Source of the DNA: Secundilactobacillus angelensis
GTDB lineage: Bacteria > Bacillota > Bacilli > Lactobacillales > Lactobacillaceae
Length of the DNA stretch: 64,000 bases
Assembly (NCBI RefSeq): GCF_012641075.1
Contig: NZ_JAAXLJ010000004.1
Coordinates: 1 to 64,000, forward strand
Direction: 5' to 3'
Below, piece by piece: positions 9,072 through 18,534 of the stretch. The position numbers and the translations under genes were made by a program. The notes beneath the pieces are model-generated. The model was given only the letters and a program-made list of their open reading frames with translations. It was not told the DNA's origin and made no database searches. The stretch's first letter is position 1. Each line of letters starts with the position of its first letter.

Positions 9072-9120
9072 ATTAAAGAGCACTAGCCGCTCCCAATTGA
9101 GGGAGACTGGCTAGTGCTCC
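9072..9120 (-). terminator. Terminator after second aldo/keto reductase
   Basis: Long stem in which AGCACTAGCC pairs with GGCTAGTGCT and an inner CTCCC with GGGAG around a 6-nt loop, followed by TTTAATTTT on the minus strand. Confidence 0.85.
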
Positions 9121-9143
9121 TTTATTATTGGTTTCAGTTTAAT

Positions 9144-10097
9144 TTACGGTAACGTGTTGCCAGCAGCAAAGTAGAGATCATACCACTCCTGCTTGGTTAA
9201 CTCGACGTCCGCTCCGGCAATGCTTTCTTTCAAGTGATCCTGGTTCATTGAGCCTAAGATCACCTGCATGTTTGCTGGGTGACGTAAGATCCAAGCGGTG
9301 GCAATGGCGTTTTTGGTGACACCCTTTGTGTCGGCCAGTTCCTGTAATTTTGCATTCAATTCTGGGAACTTAGGATTATCGATGAATGGGCCTTCGAACA
9401 TCCCGTATTGATATGGTGACCAAGCTTGGATGGTCATGTTATGCAACCGTGAATATTCGATAATTTCCCCATCGTGGTTGATGCTGCGGTCGTCGCTCAT
9501 GTTCACATGCAGGCCGAAATCAATGGCACCCGTATGCATGACACCAAATTGTAACTGATTGACCATCAGTTTTTGGCTGATGCCTGACTGGATCAGTTCA
9601 ACTTGCATTGGATTGCAGTTTGACAGTCCAAAATGGCGCACCTTACCCTCAGCTTGCAACTCATCAAAAGCAGCTGCAATCTGGTCTGGTTCCATCAGTG
9701 CGTCTGGCCGGTGCAGTAAGAAGAAGTCCAGATAGTCAATGCCCATCCGCTTCAAAATACCGTCAACAGCTTCAATTAAATGTTGTTTAGAGAAATCGTA
9801 ACGCTGGCCAAAGACCAGGTCGCCGTGACTACGTTTAGGGTCAAGGACAATGCCACCCTTGGATTGGATGATCAGGTCTTCACGCTTAACCCCTGACTTC
9901 TTGAGCGCTTGACCGAAAATTTCTTCGGATTTTCCCCCACCGTAAATATCGGCAGAATCAATAAAGTTAACGCCTTTATCCGTTACAGTGTCCAAAACCT
10001 TTGCGGCGTCATCAACGTTCAGACTCACCATGCGCATAATGCCTAACGCAACGGCTGAAGCCTGTAAACTTGTGTTACCTAATGCTACATTCTTCAT
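9144..10097 (-). CDS. Aldo/keto reductase (YdhF-like)
   Basis: 317 aa AKR enzyme. D and Y of the tetrad are in FIDSADIYGGG, K in IIQSKGGI and H in FLLHRPD; the C terminus carries the ILGSMNQDHLKES cofactor loop. The ATG at 10097 is taken; an upstream GTG at 10124 is also in frame and the GAAAGGGG site is 12 nt from the ATG. The promoter has a TATAAT inside a 7+7 bp palindrome, so a repressor probably controls it. Substrate unknown. Transcribed alone. Confidence 0.87.
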   Translation of the reverse strand: MKNVALGNTSLQASAVALGIMRMVSLNVDDAAKVLDTVTDKGVNFIDSADIYGGGKSEEIFGQALKKSGVKREDLIIQSKGGIVLDPKRSHGDLVFGQRYDFSKQHLIEAVDGILKRMGIDYLDFFLLHRPDALMEPDQIAAAFDELQAEGKVRHFGLSNCNPMQVELIQSGISQKLMVNQLQFGVMHTGAIDFGLHVNMSDDRSINHDGEIIEYSRLHNMTIQAWSPYQYGMFEGPFIDNPKFPELNAKLQELADTKGVTKNAIATAWILRHPANMQVILGSMNQDHLKESIAGADVELTKQEWYDLYFAAGNTLP

Positions 10098-10119
10098 CTT
10101 AGTATGATGCCCCTTTCTC

Positions 10120-10141
10120 AACACGTTCTATTATACGTGTT
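10120..10141 (-). promoter_or_regulatory. Palindromic operator over the -10 box
   Basis: AACACGT and ACGTGTT are separated by 8 bp, and the minus-strand TATAAT (10130-10135) lies inside. Dyad over a -10 box is the usual layout of a repressor site; the regulator is not identified. Confidence 0.55.
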
Positions 10142-10186
10142 AATACCTCCAAAATGGTAAACATTTTTATAAATTAATTTACTCAA

Positions 10187-11149
10187 TTAAACGCCTTGAA
10201 TGACAAATGAGAACGAGTGGTCCTCCTCAGCTGAAACATGGTACTGCTGCTCAACATCTGCGCCCCAACTATCGATACCGCCGACACCCCGAACCGCACC
10301 AAAAATCGCGAAGACGGTCCGCCGTGGCGTTGGCAATTCTTCAATGTGGGTGGCGTTTTCCAGCTCTTCAGCGGTATACGGCAAACAACTGAAGGCAAAT
10401 GGCTGCCCGTTTTGCTTAAAGGTAAGGTTAAAATCATGGTTAGCGTGATCCGTATTATCTAACGTACGGTTACGGATGACAGTGGCCTGCGCGGTTTGCA
10501 TATGCATGCCACATTCTTGCGGCACCAAGTACTTGGTTACCGGCAAACCATCAACGGTATAATGACCTTTCTCCCCGCCAGCCATGCGATCGGGATAGGT
10601 TTCTCCAGATAAACCGTCGTAGTTAAACCCTTTGGCAACGGTTGGCATGATAAAGCGTAACCCGAATGCCGGTAACTCTGGTAAGCCGGTCTTACCGTGA
10701 TAAGCTACGCCCACTTTAATGTCACCGTTACCGTTTACCGTATAGGCTACGGTTACCGTAGTGACCGGTACCGTCAGTGTTTCGTACGTGAAGGTGATAG
10801 TAACGTGATCAGCAAATTCATGATCGCTATATTGATTGTTTTCCGGTGAAATCGGCAAATCGATTGGTTGATCATTGACCGCTACGGCAGCTCCTGTGCA
10901 CTTCAAAAACATATCCGTGCCTAACCACTGAGCTGACTTAACTGAGAAACCATTACCGCGGTCATTATCGGTAGTCGCCCGCCAAAAAGTGGGTTTCGGC
11001 GTCCGGTACAGCCATTCCTTACCATGCTGCACCAAAGACTCCATACCGCCGCGTTCGTAACTGAAAATGTAACCGAAACCTTCACCGCGCAATCCTAACG
11101 TTGCGTCACCATATATAATTTGTACTTGCTTAGTTGATGTGTTTGCCAT
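10187..11149 (-). CDS. lacM: Beta-galactosidase small subunit LacM
   Basis: 320 aa C-terminal half of a GH2 beta-galactosidase (the Bgal small-chain/domain 5 region). Conserved stretches include [11 protein letters not shown] near the start and [12 protein letters not shown] around 54-66, which supplies active-site residues in fused LacZ enzymes. It overlaps the end of lacL by 20 bp and its perfect AGGAGGTGA site lies inside lacL, so the two are translationally coupled and form the LacLM heterodimer that hydrolyses lactose. Confidence 0.95.
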   Translation of the reverse strand: MANTSTKQVQIIYGDATLGLRGEGFGYIFSYERGGMESLVQHGKEWLYRTPKPTFWRATTDNDRGNGFSVKSAQWLGTDMFLKCTGAAVAVNDQPIDLPISPENNQYSDHEFADHVTITFTYETLTVPVTTVTVAYTVNGNGDIKVGVAYHGKTGLPELPAFGLRFIMPTVAKGFNYDGLSGETYPDRMAGGEKGHYTVDGLPVTKYLVPQECGMHMQTAQATVIRNRTLDNTDHANHDFNLTFKQNGQPFAFSCLPYTAEELENATHIEELPTPRRTVFAIFGAVRGVGGIDSWGADVEQQYHVSAEEDHSFSFVIQGV

Positions 11150-13028
11150 AATAGTATTTCACCTCCTGAAGGGCTGGTTTAGGCGTCCGGTCAGCAAACA
11201 TCAGCCCGTCACCAGAAAATTCGTAGTCGGAGTGACGATCATCAAAATCGCCACCATATCGCAGAACAGTCTGCCCTGTCACTTCGTCCTTAGTTTCAAT
11301 GGCTTGATCAATAAAGTCCCAGATAAAACCACCTTGATACATCGGATACTTGTCGATGAGCTCATCGTAGGATGACATACCACCCAGTGAATTCCCCATA
11401 TCATGCATGAATTCGCAATCAACAAACGGTTTCTTGGGATTATTGGTCAGGTACTTTTCGATTTCCTTTGGCGGGTCGTACATCATACTTTCCATGTCGG
11501 AAATCTGATCTTCATAAGCCCGGTTACGGCAAACCCCTTCGTAGTGGACTAAGCGGGTATCGTCATGATCCTTATAAAAGGCGTTCATGGCCGCAATATC
11601 ATCACCAGCATACGATTCGTTTCCCAGTGACCAAAATAGAATGGCCGTGTGATTTTTAAAGACTTCGTAATTACTGCGGGCCCGATCCACAACCGCTTCA
11701 CGCCATTCTGACAGGGAACCCGGCACGTTATAAGATGGTTCGACAGCACCCATCTTTTGCCAAGTGCCGTGTGATTCCAAATTATTTTCCGCCATCATGT
11801 AAATGCCGGCTTCATCACACATGTAATACCAGTCGATCCGGTTGGGATAGTGGCAAGTCCGAACAGCATTAATGTTATTTTCCTTGAAGGTCTTCAAGTC
11901 TTGTTTCATATCTTCAATGGAAATGACCCGTCCTGACTTGGCGTCCCATTCGTGACGGTTGACGCCATTTAGAATGATACGTTTACCGTTCAGTAACATG
12001 ATCTTATTCTTCATTTCCACGCGTCTGAAACCGAACTTATAGGGAACGATTTCAATTACTTTCCCTTGTTCATCTTGCACAGTTACTTTCAACTGGTACA
12101 AATATGGATCTGTATGCTGCCACAGATGCACGTTAGGAAACATTTGGTGGTTGATTTCAACTTCATCGTTAGCGGCTTTAGTCACATCAAACAGGCCGTT
12201 GCCGTCAGCATCCGTGATAGATACTTTAACCGTGCCATTCACGTTGGGCTGACAATTTAATTTCAGTTTCAAACTAAAATCTCCAGTGGTTAAATCATCC
12301 GCTAGATTACCAATAATCCGCATGTCCTGCACATGAATTGCGGGTTCTCCCACTAGTCGGACGCTACGGAAAATACCGGAGAACCGGAACATATCTTGGT
12401 CTTCGATGAAGGCCGCGGTGCTGCGTTTAAATACTTCCACTGCAATCAGGTTTTCACTGTCTTGCAAGTACGGTGTTAAATCAAATTCAGACTGCGAAAA
12501 ACTGTCCTCGGCGTAGCCAACAAATTGACCATTGAGCCAGAGATACATTGCCTCTTCCACGCCGTCAAACTGCACGACGATTCGCTGTTGCTGACGCAAG
12601 GCTGGATCCAGTGTAAAGGTTCTCAGATAAGCACCAACGTAATTGTCTTCACCATCGCTGAACATGCCTGCGCCTTTTTGGTCTTTCCCTAAAGCATAAG
12701 CAGGTCGTCGATAGATTTTTCCTTCCCAAGGGTAAGTCGTATTGATATACTTCAGCCGACCGTAGCCAGCAATTTCCATGTGTTCAGGTACCGTAATGGT
12801 ATCAAAGTCACTATGGTCATAATCCGGGGCATAGAACCCGACTGGTCGCTCGCTGGGCTGTTTGGCAAACTTGAACTGCCAAGTCCCATCAAGTGTCTGT
12901 GTCAACTGACTTTGACCCGTCGCTAAATCGGTATCACTTTGATAAAAACGGTGATCACTATGAGCTGGTAGTTGATTAACCCGAAAAGTCTGTGGATCAT
13001 CCAGCCAGCTTAACTCTGGTTTCATCAT
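11130..13028 (-). CDS. lacL: Beta-galactosidase large subunit LacL
   Basis: 632 aa catalytic subunit of a GH2 heterodimer. Order: N-terminal jelly-roll sugar-binding domain (about 40-225), immunoglobulin-like domain (about 230-335), TIM barrel (about 340-632). The acid/base Glu is E471 in FWSLGNES and the nucleophile is E539 in [13 protein letters not shown]. Two consecutive ATG codons follow a GGAGGG site. A cre-like palindrome 30 bp upstream implies CcpA repression. The carrier lacS is not adjacent, so the lactose pathway is split into two transcription units here. Confidence 0.96.
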   Translation of the reverse strand: MMKPELSWLDDPQTFRVNQLPAHSDHRFYQSDTDLATGQSQLTQTLDGTWQFKFAKQPSERPVGFYAPDYDHSDFDTITVPEHMEIAGYGRLKYINTTYPWEGKIYRRPAYALGKDQKGAGMFSDGEDNYVGAYLRTFTLDPALRQQQRIVVQFDGVEEAMYLWLNGQFVGYAEDSFSQSEFDLTPYLQDSENLIAVEVFKRSTAAFIEDQDMFRFSGIFRSVRLVGEPAIHVQDMRIIGNLADDLTTGDFSLKLKLNCQPNVNGTVKVSITDADGNGLFDVTKAANDEVEINHQMFPNVHLWQHTDPYLYQLKVTVQDEQGKVIEIVPYKFGFRRVEMKNKIMLLNGKRIILNGVNRHEWDAKSGRVISIEDMKQDLKTFKENNINAVRTCHYPNRIDWYYMCDEAGIYMMAENNLESHGTWQKMGAVEPSYNVPGSLSEWREAVVDRARSNYEVFKNHTAILFWSLGNESYAGDDIAAMNAFYKDHDDTRLVHYEGVCRNRAYEDQISDMESMMYDPPKEIEKYLTNNPKKPFVDCEFMHDMGNSLGGMSSYDELIDKYPMYQGGFIWDFIDQAIETKDEVTGQTVLRYGGDFDDRHSDYEFSGDGLMFADRTPKPALQEVKYYYGKHIN

Positions 13029-13055
13029 GAATCCCTCCTAATGCTGAGGCGTTTT

Positions 13056-13069
13056 ATTAAGCGCTTACA
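13056..13069 (-). promoter_or_regulatory. cre-like site upstream of lacL
   Basis: The minus strand reads TGTAAGCGCTTAAT with the palindromic core AAGCGCTT. It matches the CcpA consensus except at the last two bases and lies 28 bp before the lacL start. Confidence 0.55.
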
Positions 13070-13212
13070 GAACTATCATAAATGATTTTACGCTCACATA
13101 AAACCCCGTTTAACTAAAACTTTACTGATAATGAGATCTATCAACACGTCATTAATAGAAGTTATCCCAATATATCGGGTCTTAATCCGTTTCCGTGTCT
13201 CAATGCGAGTAA

Positions 13213-13236
13213 GGTATAATGAACTGTAATTATACC
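13213..13236 (+). promoter_or_regulatory. Promoter with palindromic operator for the small DMT gene
   Basis: GGTATAAT and ATTATACC form an 8+8 bp inverted repeat with an 8-bp spacer. The left arm is the -10 box (TATAAT 13215-13220), so a dimeric repressor could block it. The -35 match (TTCCGT) is weak. Confidence 0.55.
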
Positions 13237-13254
13237 TTCGAAGGAGTTTTAACT

Positions 13255-13680
13255 ATGCCCACCTATTTTTTGCCGCTCATCCTCACCATCGTTGCCAACA
13301 CGTTGTATCAACTGTCAACTCGTGGTGTTTCCCATAACGTTGATCCCTTTTTTTCATTAATGGTTACCTATGGCGTTGCTTTGTTAGGTTCTTTCATTCT
13401 CTATTTGGTTAGTGGCAGCCAGCAATCACTGAGCGTGAATTTTCATTCCCTTAACTGGGCCTCTATCACCATGGGCCTGTCCATCATCTTCGTGGAATTC
13501 GGCTACATGTTGTCTTATAAGTCCGGTGCGCCAATCGGCTCAACTGCGATGACCGTCAACATTGCCATTACGCTACTGTTAATTCCCATCGGCATGCTGT
13601 TTTTGCAGGAAAGTTTTACTCTGAGAAATACCATTGGCGTTATTCTGGCAGTAGTCGCGATTTATCTTTTAAATAGCTGA
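13255..13680 (+). CDS. Small DMT/EamA-like membrane protein
   Basis: 141 aa, four to five hydrophobic helices, with a C-terminal pattern (IPIGMLFLQESFTLRNTIGVILAVVAIYLL) typical of one EamA repeat; such half-size proteins work as dimers. The start is ATG 13255 with AAGGAG 8 nt upstream; a 12-codon upstream extension is not credible. The promoter carries a palindrome, so expression is probably regulated. Substrate unknown; the family exports metabolites or drugs. It is divergent from lacL. Confidence 0.8.
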   Translation: MPTYFLPLILTIVANTLYQLSTRGVSHNVDPFFSLMVTYGVALLGSFILYLVSGSQQSLSVNFHSLNWASITMGLSIIFVEFGYMLSYKSGAPIGSTAMTVNIAITLLLIPIGMLFLQESFTLRNTIGVILAVVAIYLLNS

Positions 13681-13754
13681 CGAAACCAACTTACGTCTCC
13701 GCTGATAAAGTCTTATAATTAAATACATCTGTGTTTGTGAAAGAAGGAACCGCC

Positions 13755-14678
13755 GTGACAATTGTAAGGGTCATTTTTGGCCAGACTGCGATCATGTTTC
13801 TGATCATGCTGATTGGCTTCCTCTGTTTTAGAGTGGGACTAGTCGACGAATCAGGCAGTCAGCAAATTTCTAACATCGTCATTTACATATCTAACCCAGC
13901 GTTACTGTTAAATTCCTTTATCGGTAACCTGAAAGCTTCGCAAATGATTGACGGGTTATATACCCTGATCATTCTCGTTATCATGATGCTCGTTTCCGTG
14001 GCGGTGGCGAAACTGATTTTCCGCAGGCCGGAGCAGATGCTTATTCGGTTCGCACTGATATTTGCCAACCTTGGTTTCATCGGTTTACCGCTGTCTAAGG
14101 CCGTTTTAGGCGACGGCAGTATCTTCTATATGAGTATCTTCGTTGGAGTGTCTAACTTTGCTTTGTGGACGTACGGTATTTATATGATCTCCGGCGATCG
14201 CCGAACCATTCAGTTGAAACGGCTGGCGGTTAATCCCGCGATTTTAGCTTTAATTTTCGGCCTGTTGTTTGCCCTTACTGGTATCCAATTACCATCGATT
14301 CTTGGTACCGCTGTTTCTGACCTGGCTGATATGAACCTGCCACTGGTGATGATTGCGATGGGCTGTTATTTAGCTGAAGGAGATCTTCGCGGTGCGCTTA
14401 AAAGTAAAAATTTGTATCAAGCAATTTTTGCCCGACTGATCATCGCACCGTTAATTGTGTTAGTGATTTTACAATTAGTACCGAATCAATTCATGATGGT
14501 CAAAGAAGTTATCCTGCTTGGTCAAGCAACACCGGTTGCGGCGTTGATGGCAATCTTCAGCAACACCTTCCACAAAAATGCCATGTTCAGTACCACAGTG
14601 GTCGGGCTGACCACCCTTTGTTCGCTGGTCACGATTCCACTGTTCATGGGGCTGGCTCAGTGGCTGTGGCACCTCTAA
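13755..14678 (+). CDS. AEC-family (auxin efflux/malate permease) transporter
   Basis: 307 aa, about ten transmembrane segments arranged as two five-helix halves, the AEC pattern (early IMLIGFLCFRVGLVDESG and SNPALLLNSF; late LGQATPVAALMAIFS). The start is the GTG at 13755 with AGAAGGA six nt upstream; the in-frame GTG at 13731 has no site. TATAAT at 13714-13719 with TTACGT 17 bp before is a plausible promoter. In lactobacilli, relatives move malate or related organic acids, but no malolactic gene is adjacent. Confidence 0.87.
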   Translation: MTIVRVIFGQTAIMFLIMLIGFLCFRVGLVDESGSQQISNIVIYISNPALLLNSFIGNLKASQMIDGLYTLIILVIMMLVSVAVAKLIFRRPEQMLIRFALIFANLGFIGLPLSKAVLGDGSIFYMSIFVGVSNFALWTYGIYMISGDRRTIQLKRLAVNPAILALIFGLLFALTGIQLPSILGTAVSDLADMNLPLVMIAMGCYLAEGDLRGALKSKNLYQAIFARLIIAPLIVLVILQLVPNQFMMVKEVILLGQATPVAALMAIFSNTFHKNAMFSTTVVGLTTLCSLVTIPLFMGLAQWLWHL

Positions 14679-14690
14679 ATGTAAAGTAAA

Positions 14691-14728
14691 AGCGTTCATT
14701 TGGCATAATCGTCAAATGAGCGCTATTT
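14691..14728. terminator. Bidirectional terminator
   Basis: Perfect 12-bp stem AGCGTTCATTTG/CAAATGAGCGCT with a 10-nt loop. T-rich on the plus side and A-rich before it, so it can serve the AEC gene and the convergent small gene. Confidence 0.85.
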
Positions 14729-14735
14729 TAATCTC

Positions 14736-15026
14736 TTATTCAGTGATGAAAACGTACTGTTCTAAATCTCTTAACCAGTAGGTGTGAACTTGTTCTGGAT
14801 GATAGCAGACAATGTCTTGTAGAAATTCGTTACCGATCAACGTGTAATAAATCTCCTCAAGATCGTTGCAAGTCTCCAAATAACCAATCTCTTTTTGATG
14901 ACGGAGACTTTCACTTGCCTCTTTCCAGTTGTCTGGAAGAGTTGTTAACCCATATTGACGAGCCAGTTTCTGCCAATTATCCATTGGGACAACCGGCGCC
15001 TTTGTTGCGATTGCACTTTCAGGCAT
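14736..15026 (-). CDS. Small hypothetical protein
   Basis: 96 aa, acidic, soluble, rich in aromatic residues (WQKLARQYGL, EEIYYTLIGNEFLQD, HTYWLRDLEQYVF). No membrane segment, signal or metal motif is visible. The ATG follows AAAGGA by about 9 nt. It stands alone between a convergent transporter and the AlkD-like gene. I do not recognise the family. Confidence 0.65.
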   Translation of the reverse strand: MPESAIATKAPVVPMDNWQKLARQYGLTTLPDNWKEASESLRHQKEIGYLETCNDLEEIYYTLIGNEFLQDIVCYHPEQVHTYWLRDLEQYVFITE

Positions 15027-15128
15027 TTTAGTCAGTCCTTTCCAGTGGTTAAGGATAGCACTGATTCAATTTGCTGGCGGTTATATTTCAATTAGAATTC
15101 TACTAGATTAAGTTGAGAATATTTTGGA

Positions 15129-15791
15129 CTAGCCAGCCTGGTTGCCGAGGTACTTGCTTCCCTCTCGCGTCGCCAAACGAGTTAATTGATGTGATGCCAT
15201 AAACTTGCCGACCCATTGTGGGTCCACTTTGCTGTAGTTACGCAGCGCCCAGCCAATCGCCTTTTGAATGAAGAATTCAGGGGTATCGATGTCCGGCAAA
15301 ATTGCCTCTGTCAGCATTTTGGTATCCGTTTTTTCCTTTTCCATCAACTGTAAGGTGATTGCCACCCGTCGCAACCAGAAATTATCAGCACCGTTGAATA
15401 GCTCAAAAACCTGTCGCTTTTCATTTGGATAAAGCCGAATATAATCGCCGAAGGCCTTTCGAAGGGCATCAACAGTATCCCACCACGATTTTTGAGTCAC
15501 TAATTTGGCTAACTCTTGTATATCAGCAAACGTCAGTCGCTTCACGTTAGCCACCATCAGATCAATGGCGACGTACTGATATTCCCGCTCCTCACGCTGG
15601 AAAAGCAGCACTATCCCAGTAAGCAATTCCGGTATCGCAATTTTTTTGCTGGCAGTCATTAATTCTTTTGACTGTCGTTTACGTTCGGGCGTTTTTAATC
15701 CAGTAAACGGAAATTGATTGCGCATATAACGCGCCATCTCGGTACTGAGAGCCGGATCGCCGATTAATTGAAACTGATTAAAAATGGTCAT
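15129..15791 (-). CDS. DNA alkylation repair protein (AlkD/AlkC-like HEAT repeats)
   Basis: 220 aa, all-helical. The N-terminal MRNQFPFTGLKTPERK, the central SWWDTVDAL and VFELFNGADNFWLRRVAI, and the late FIQKAIGWALRNYSKVDP match the HEAT-like AlkD DNA glycosylases that excise alkylated purines. The Trp and Asp of the WWDTVD motif, important in AlkD, are present. A GAGGTG site precedes ATG. Monocistronic. Confidence 0.9.
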   Translation of the reverse strand: MTIFNQFQLIGDPALSTEMARYMRNQFPFTGLKTPERKRQSKELMTASKKIAIPELLTGIVLLFQREEREYQYVAIDLMVANVKRLTFADIQELAKLVTQKSWWDTVDALRKAFGDYIRLYPNEKRQVFELFNGADNFWLRRVAITLQLMEKEKTDTKMLTEAILPDIDTPEFFIQKAIGWALRNYSKVDPQWVGKFMASHQLTRLATREGSKYLGNQAG

Positions 15792-15943
15792 GACAACACC
15801 TCATTACGAATGATAGTTTGAGCATACCAGATTTTTTGTCACTTCGCCTGACAATCTTCCACCCGACTTGCAAGCCGATTATAAAACAATTATGATAAAC
15901 CAATGCACATATTTATTAATTTTTAATTTAAGGGGAAATTCAT

Positions 15944-16630
15944 ATGATTCTTTTCGGTGCGTTAGCGAATGGTCTGGCCGTCGTACTTGGCGGTGGTATT
16001 GGTCTAGCCTTTAAACAGGGTATTTCAGAACGAATCAAAACTTTAGTGATGCAGAGTCTAGGTATTTGTGTGGTTTACGTGGGTATCAGCGGGTCGTTAA
16101 AGGGAACTAACACCATTTTCGTGGTGGTTTCAATGGTGATTGGGGCCATCATCGGTGAACTGATTGATTTTGATACGCAATTTAATAAATTTGGTGATTG
16201 GCTAGAAAAGTTAATGGGTATGCAGGGTAACAATCATTTTTCGGAAGGCTTCGTCACTGGAACACTATTCATTTGCGTCGGTGCCATGGCCATCGTCGGC
16301 TCACTCCAAAGTGGGATGACCGGTAACAACCAGGTGCTGTACACGAAATCAATGATCGATGGTATCTTCGTCTTGATCCTGGCCACAACACTAGGATTAG
16401 GGGTGGCTTTTTCAGCAATTTCAGTTGTGGTTTATGAATCCGTTTTAACCTTGCTGGCAAAATGGGTGGCGCCACTGTTTACCCATCCCGTCATCAATGC
16501 CATGACAGTCGTGGGCTCGCTGCTGATTTTAATTATCGGCTTGAACATGCTGAAACTCACCAAAATTAAAGTCGCCAATTTACTCTTAGCACCCTTTATA
16601 CCCATTTTACTGTTTGCCATTTTTAAATAG
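15944..16630 (+). CDS. DUF554 membrane protein (YqgA-like)
   Basis: 228 aa, six to seven transmembrane helices. The glycine-rich start (GALANGLAVVLGGGIGLAF), the GTLFICVGAMAIVGSLQSGM block and the SMIDGIFVLILATTLGLGVAFSA block define the family. AAGGGGA lies 7 nt before the ATG. Function is not established; it may be a small-solute transporter. Confidence 0.88.
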   Translation: MILFGALANGLAVVLGGGIGLAFKQGISERIKTLVMQSLGICVVYVGISGSLKGTNTIFVVVSMVIGAIIGELIDFDTQFNKFGDWLEKLMGMQGNNHFSEGFVTGTLFICVGAMAIVGSLQSGMTGNNQVLYTKSMIDGIFVLILATTLGLGVAFSAISVVVYESVLTLLAKWVAPLFTHPVINAMTVVGSLLILIIGLNMLKLTKIKVANLLLAPFIPILLFAIFK

Positions 16631-16674
16631 TTTTTTTACATTCCACCTAAAATGTCTCAAATAAGTCTTGCCAC

Positions 16675-16703
16675 TTTGCATCGTTCATCCCCCTGATTAT
16701 AAT
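16675..16703 (+). promoter_or_regulatory. Promoter of the isochorismatase-fold gene
   Basis: TTTGCA and TATAAT separated by 17 bp, about 30 bp before the start codon. Confidence 0.6.
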
Positions 16704-16734
16704 GGCCGTAATTAAGAGGAAAGGAATGATATAC

Positions 16735-17352
16735 ATGACTAGTTATGCCCCCAGAGATCCTAAAACCGACCGTTTACTGGCACCTGAAAATTGTGTTTTC
16801 GCAATTATTGATTATCAGCCCACTCAAATTGAGTCTATTGAATCCATGAACCGTTATCAGCTCGTACAAAACATCGTGGCAACTACGAAACTGATGCAGG
16901 CTTATCACGTCCCGATTATTCTTTCCACAGTGAATGTGGGTACCGGCCGCAATAAGGACACCATTACCGCTCTAAAAGATCTTCTCGGCGATACGCCATC
17001 CTACGATCGTACCACCATTAACGCCTGGGAAGATAAGGAATTTAATGAGGCCATCACATCAACCAACCGCCACAACATCATCATGGCCGCTCTGTGGACA
17101 GAAGCTTGTCTGACCTTCCCCGCAATCGATGCGTTGGCTGAAGGTTACGACGTTTACCCGGTCGTGGATGCGGTCGGTGGCACCAGTCTTACTGCCCATA
17201 ACGCCGCCCTACGTCGAGTTGAGCAAGCTGGAGCAAAGTTAACCTCTTACGCTCAGTTAGCTTGTGAACTTCAACGTGATTGGAACCGAACAGAGACAGT
17301 TCCAGCCTTCTTAGAAAATATGAGTGAGACGGGTAAATTCTTGATACTGTAA
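16735..17352 (+). CDS. Isochorismatase-family cysteine hydrolase (YcaC-like)
   Basis: 205 aa from ATG 16735, preceded by AAAGGA at 9 nt. The fold is shown by FAIIDYQP (catalytic D26) and MAALWTEACLTFPA, with nucleophile C125 and the preceding cis-peptide region. The sequence pattern (long N-terminal loop, AYDVYPVVDAVGGTS-like segment) is nearest to YcaC, a hydrolase of unknown substrate. No siderophore genes adjoin, so a role in isochorismate metabolism is unlikely. Confidence 0.87.
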   Translation: MTSYAPRDPKTDRLLAPENCVFAIIDYQPTQIESIESMNRYQLVQNIVATTKLMQAYHVPIILSTVNVGTGRNKDTITALKDLLGDTPSYDRTTINAWEDKEFNEAITSTNRHNIIMAALWTEACLTFPAIDALAEGYDVYPVVDAVGGTSLTAHNAALRRVEQAGAKLTSYAQLACELQRDWNRTETVPAFLENMSETGKFLIL

Positions 17353-17580
17353 AAAAATAAGGGCTTGTGACATCAGTCTATATCGACAAGGATTTAGTTC
17401 AATTTCTTGACTCACACACATCATAAAATTTACTTTAGTTCATTACTTGCATATAGCCTTAGCCTGTTCCACAACACAGATTCCGGCCATATAAAGGCAA
17501 ATAACGCCATCCCGATAAAACCATCGGAATGACGTTATTTGCCTTTATATTCTGGAATCTACCGAGTTGTGTCACAGCCT
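17353..17580 (-). repeat. Type I 3'-UTR hairpin element, copy A (full length)
   Basis: Read on the minus strand it starts 10 bp after the stop of the gene ending at 17590. TGTGACACAACTCGG opens a long hairpin (17469-17576) whose inner 24-bp arm pairs completely (two G-U), then a tail runs to a run of T at 17353-17362. A closing helix pairs GGCTGTGACA near the start with TGTCACAAGCC just before the T run, so the whole copy can act as a large terminator-like structure. Copy B shares ends, apex and tail but not the arm sequence. Confidence 0.8.
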
Positions 17581-17589
17581 TAAATCAAT

Positions 17590-18306
17590 TTACCCAACTT
17601 GTTCTTCAGTTTTACTATCCACTAATTCGACCTTAACGCCTTTTTTAACTAACTTGGCGCGTCCAGAAGTCACAAACCGGTTGCGAACACCAGGTTTGGC
17701 AAGGTCTGCCACTTGAGCAAATAGTTTTTTCAACTTCTTGATGGCATCTTTACTGTTTTCAAACCCGGTTACTAACGTCTTGCCCTTAATCGCGTCAAAC
17801 GTCAGTGTTTCAAATTTAAGTTTATTTTTGACGATCCTCAGTCTAGAAAACTCGTAGACCCCTTCTTGTTTCAAAACGAAGTGATAAAGTTCTCTCTTAG
17901 TTCGTTGAAAGGCCTCAAAGCTGGATTCCTTAACTGTAAAAACGTATTCACTCTTGCCTGCTTTAGTTTTCAGCGTATCGCCATCATGCAGCGTGAAATT
18001 CCTGAGGTCTTCATACGAACCCGTTGACACGTTGACTTGGTCATTCAAAAAATCGGCGGAAAAACCAGAGCCGGCATCAAAATCAATGGAGACACTCGTG
18101 GCTTGCTTTTTGTCGTGTGCCACGAAAATTTCACTGTCATCGTACGGCATCCGAAAAGTGCCATCTAAATCCATGTTTTGGACATCACTCAACTGTCTGG
18201 ATAAAGTGACTTCAGACGGTTCATTTTGATCAATAATCTTTGCAAACTTATAACCCTTTTGATGCTTGATAATTGGGATTGTTAACGTTTCAACCTTAGT
18301 TGCCAT
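17590..18306 (-). CDS. Hypothetical soluble protein
   Basis: 238 aa, about one quarter charged residues, no signal peptide or membrane segment. Beta-rich N-terminal half and a Lys-rich C terminus (KKLKKLFAQ, RAKLVKKGVKVELVDSK). The ATG follows a GGGTGAG site. It is transcribed alone and ends in a type I hairpin element. I do not recognise the family and see no catalytic motif. Confidence 0.75.
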   Translation of the reverse strand: MATKVETLTIPIIKHQKGYKFAKIIDQNEPSEVTLSRQLSDVQNMDLDGTFRMPYDDSEIFVAHDKKQATSVSIDFDAGSGFSADFLNDQVNVSTGSYEDLRNFTLHDGDTLKTKAGKSEYVFTVKESSFEAFQRTKRELYHFVLKQEGVYEFSRLRIVKNKLKFETLTFDAIKGKTLVTGFENSKDAIKKLKKLFAQVADLAKPGVRNRFVTSGRAKLVKKGVKVELVDSKTEEQVG

Positions 18307-18496
18307 AAGCTCACCCTTCTTAAGAAAATCGTGGTTGTTCGCTGCATGTCACTGGAAAAATTCCTATTTAAGCGTAGCACATCACTCCATGAAATAACAC
18401 CGATAACTGGGAAATTACTGGGATTCAAAATCCCCAGTTTAATCAATTAAGTAATAATTTAATTTGAATGAAGTGGCAAAAATATTAAAATTAGAT

Positions 18497-18524
18497 TTGA
18501 CATCTCACATTTAAGTGCTATTAT
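18497..18524 (+). promoter_or_regulatory. Promoter of the T-box leader
   Basis: Consensus TTGACA, 16-bp spacer, TATTAT. It lies just upstream of the T-box RNA. Confidence 0.75.
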
Positions 18525-18534
18525 GGGGTCAACT

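Noticed and set aside
16735-17352. Isochorismatase for siderophore synthesis
   Set aside because: No siderophore genes nearby, and the sequence is closer to the YcaC-type hydrolases.
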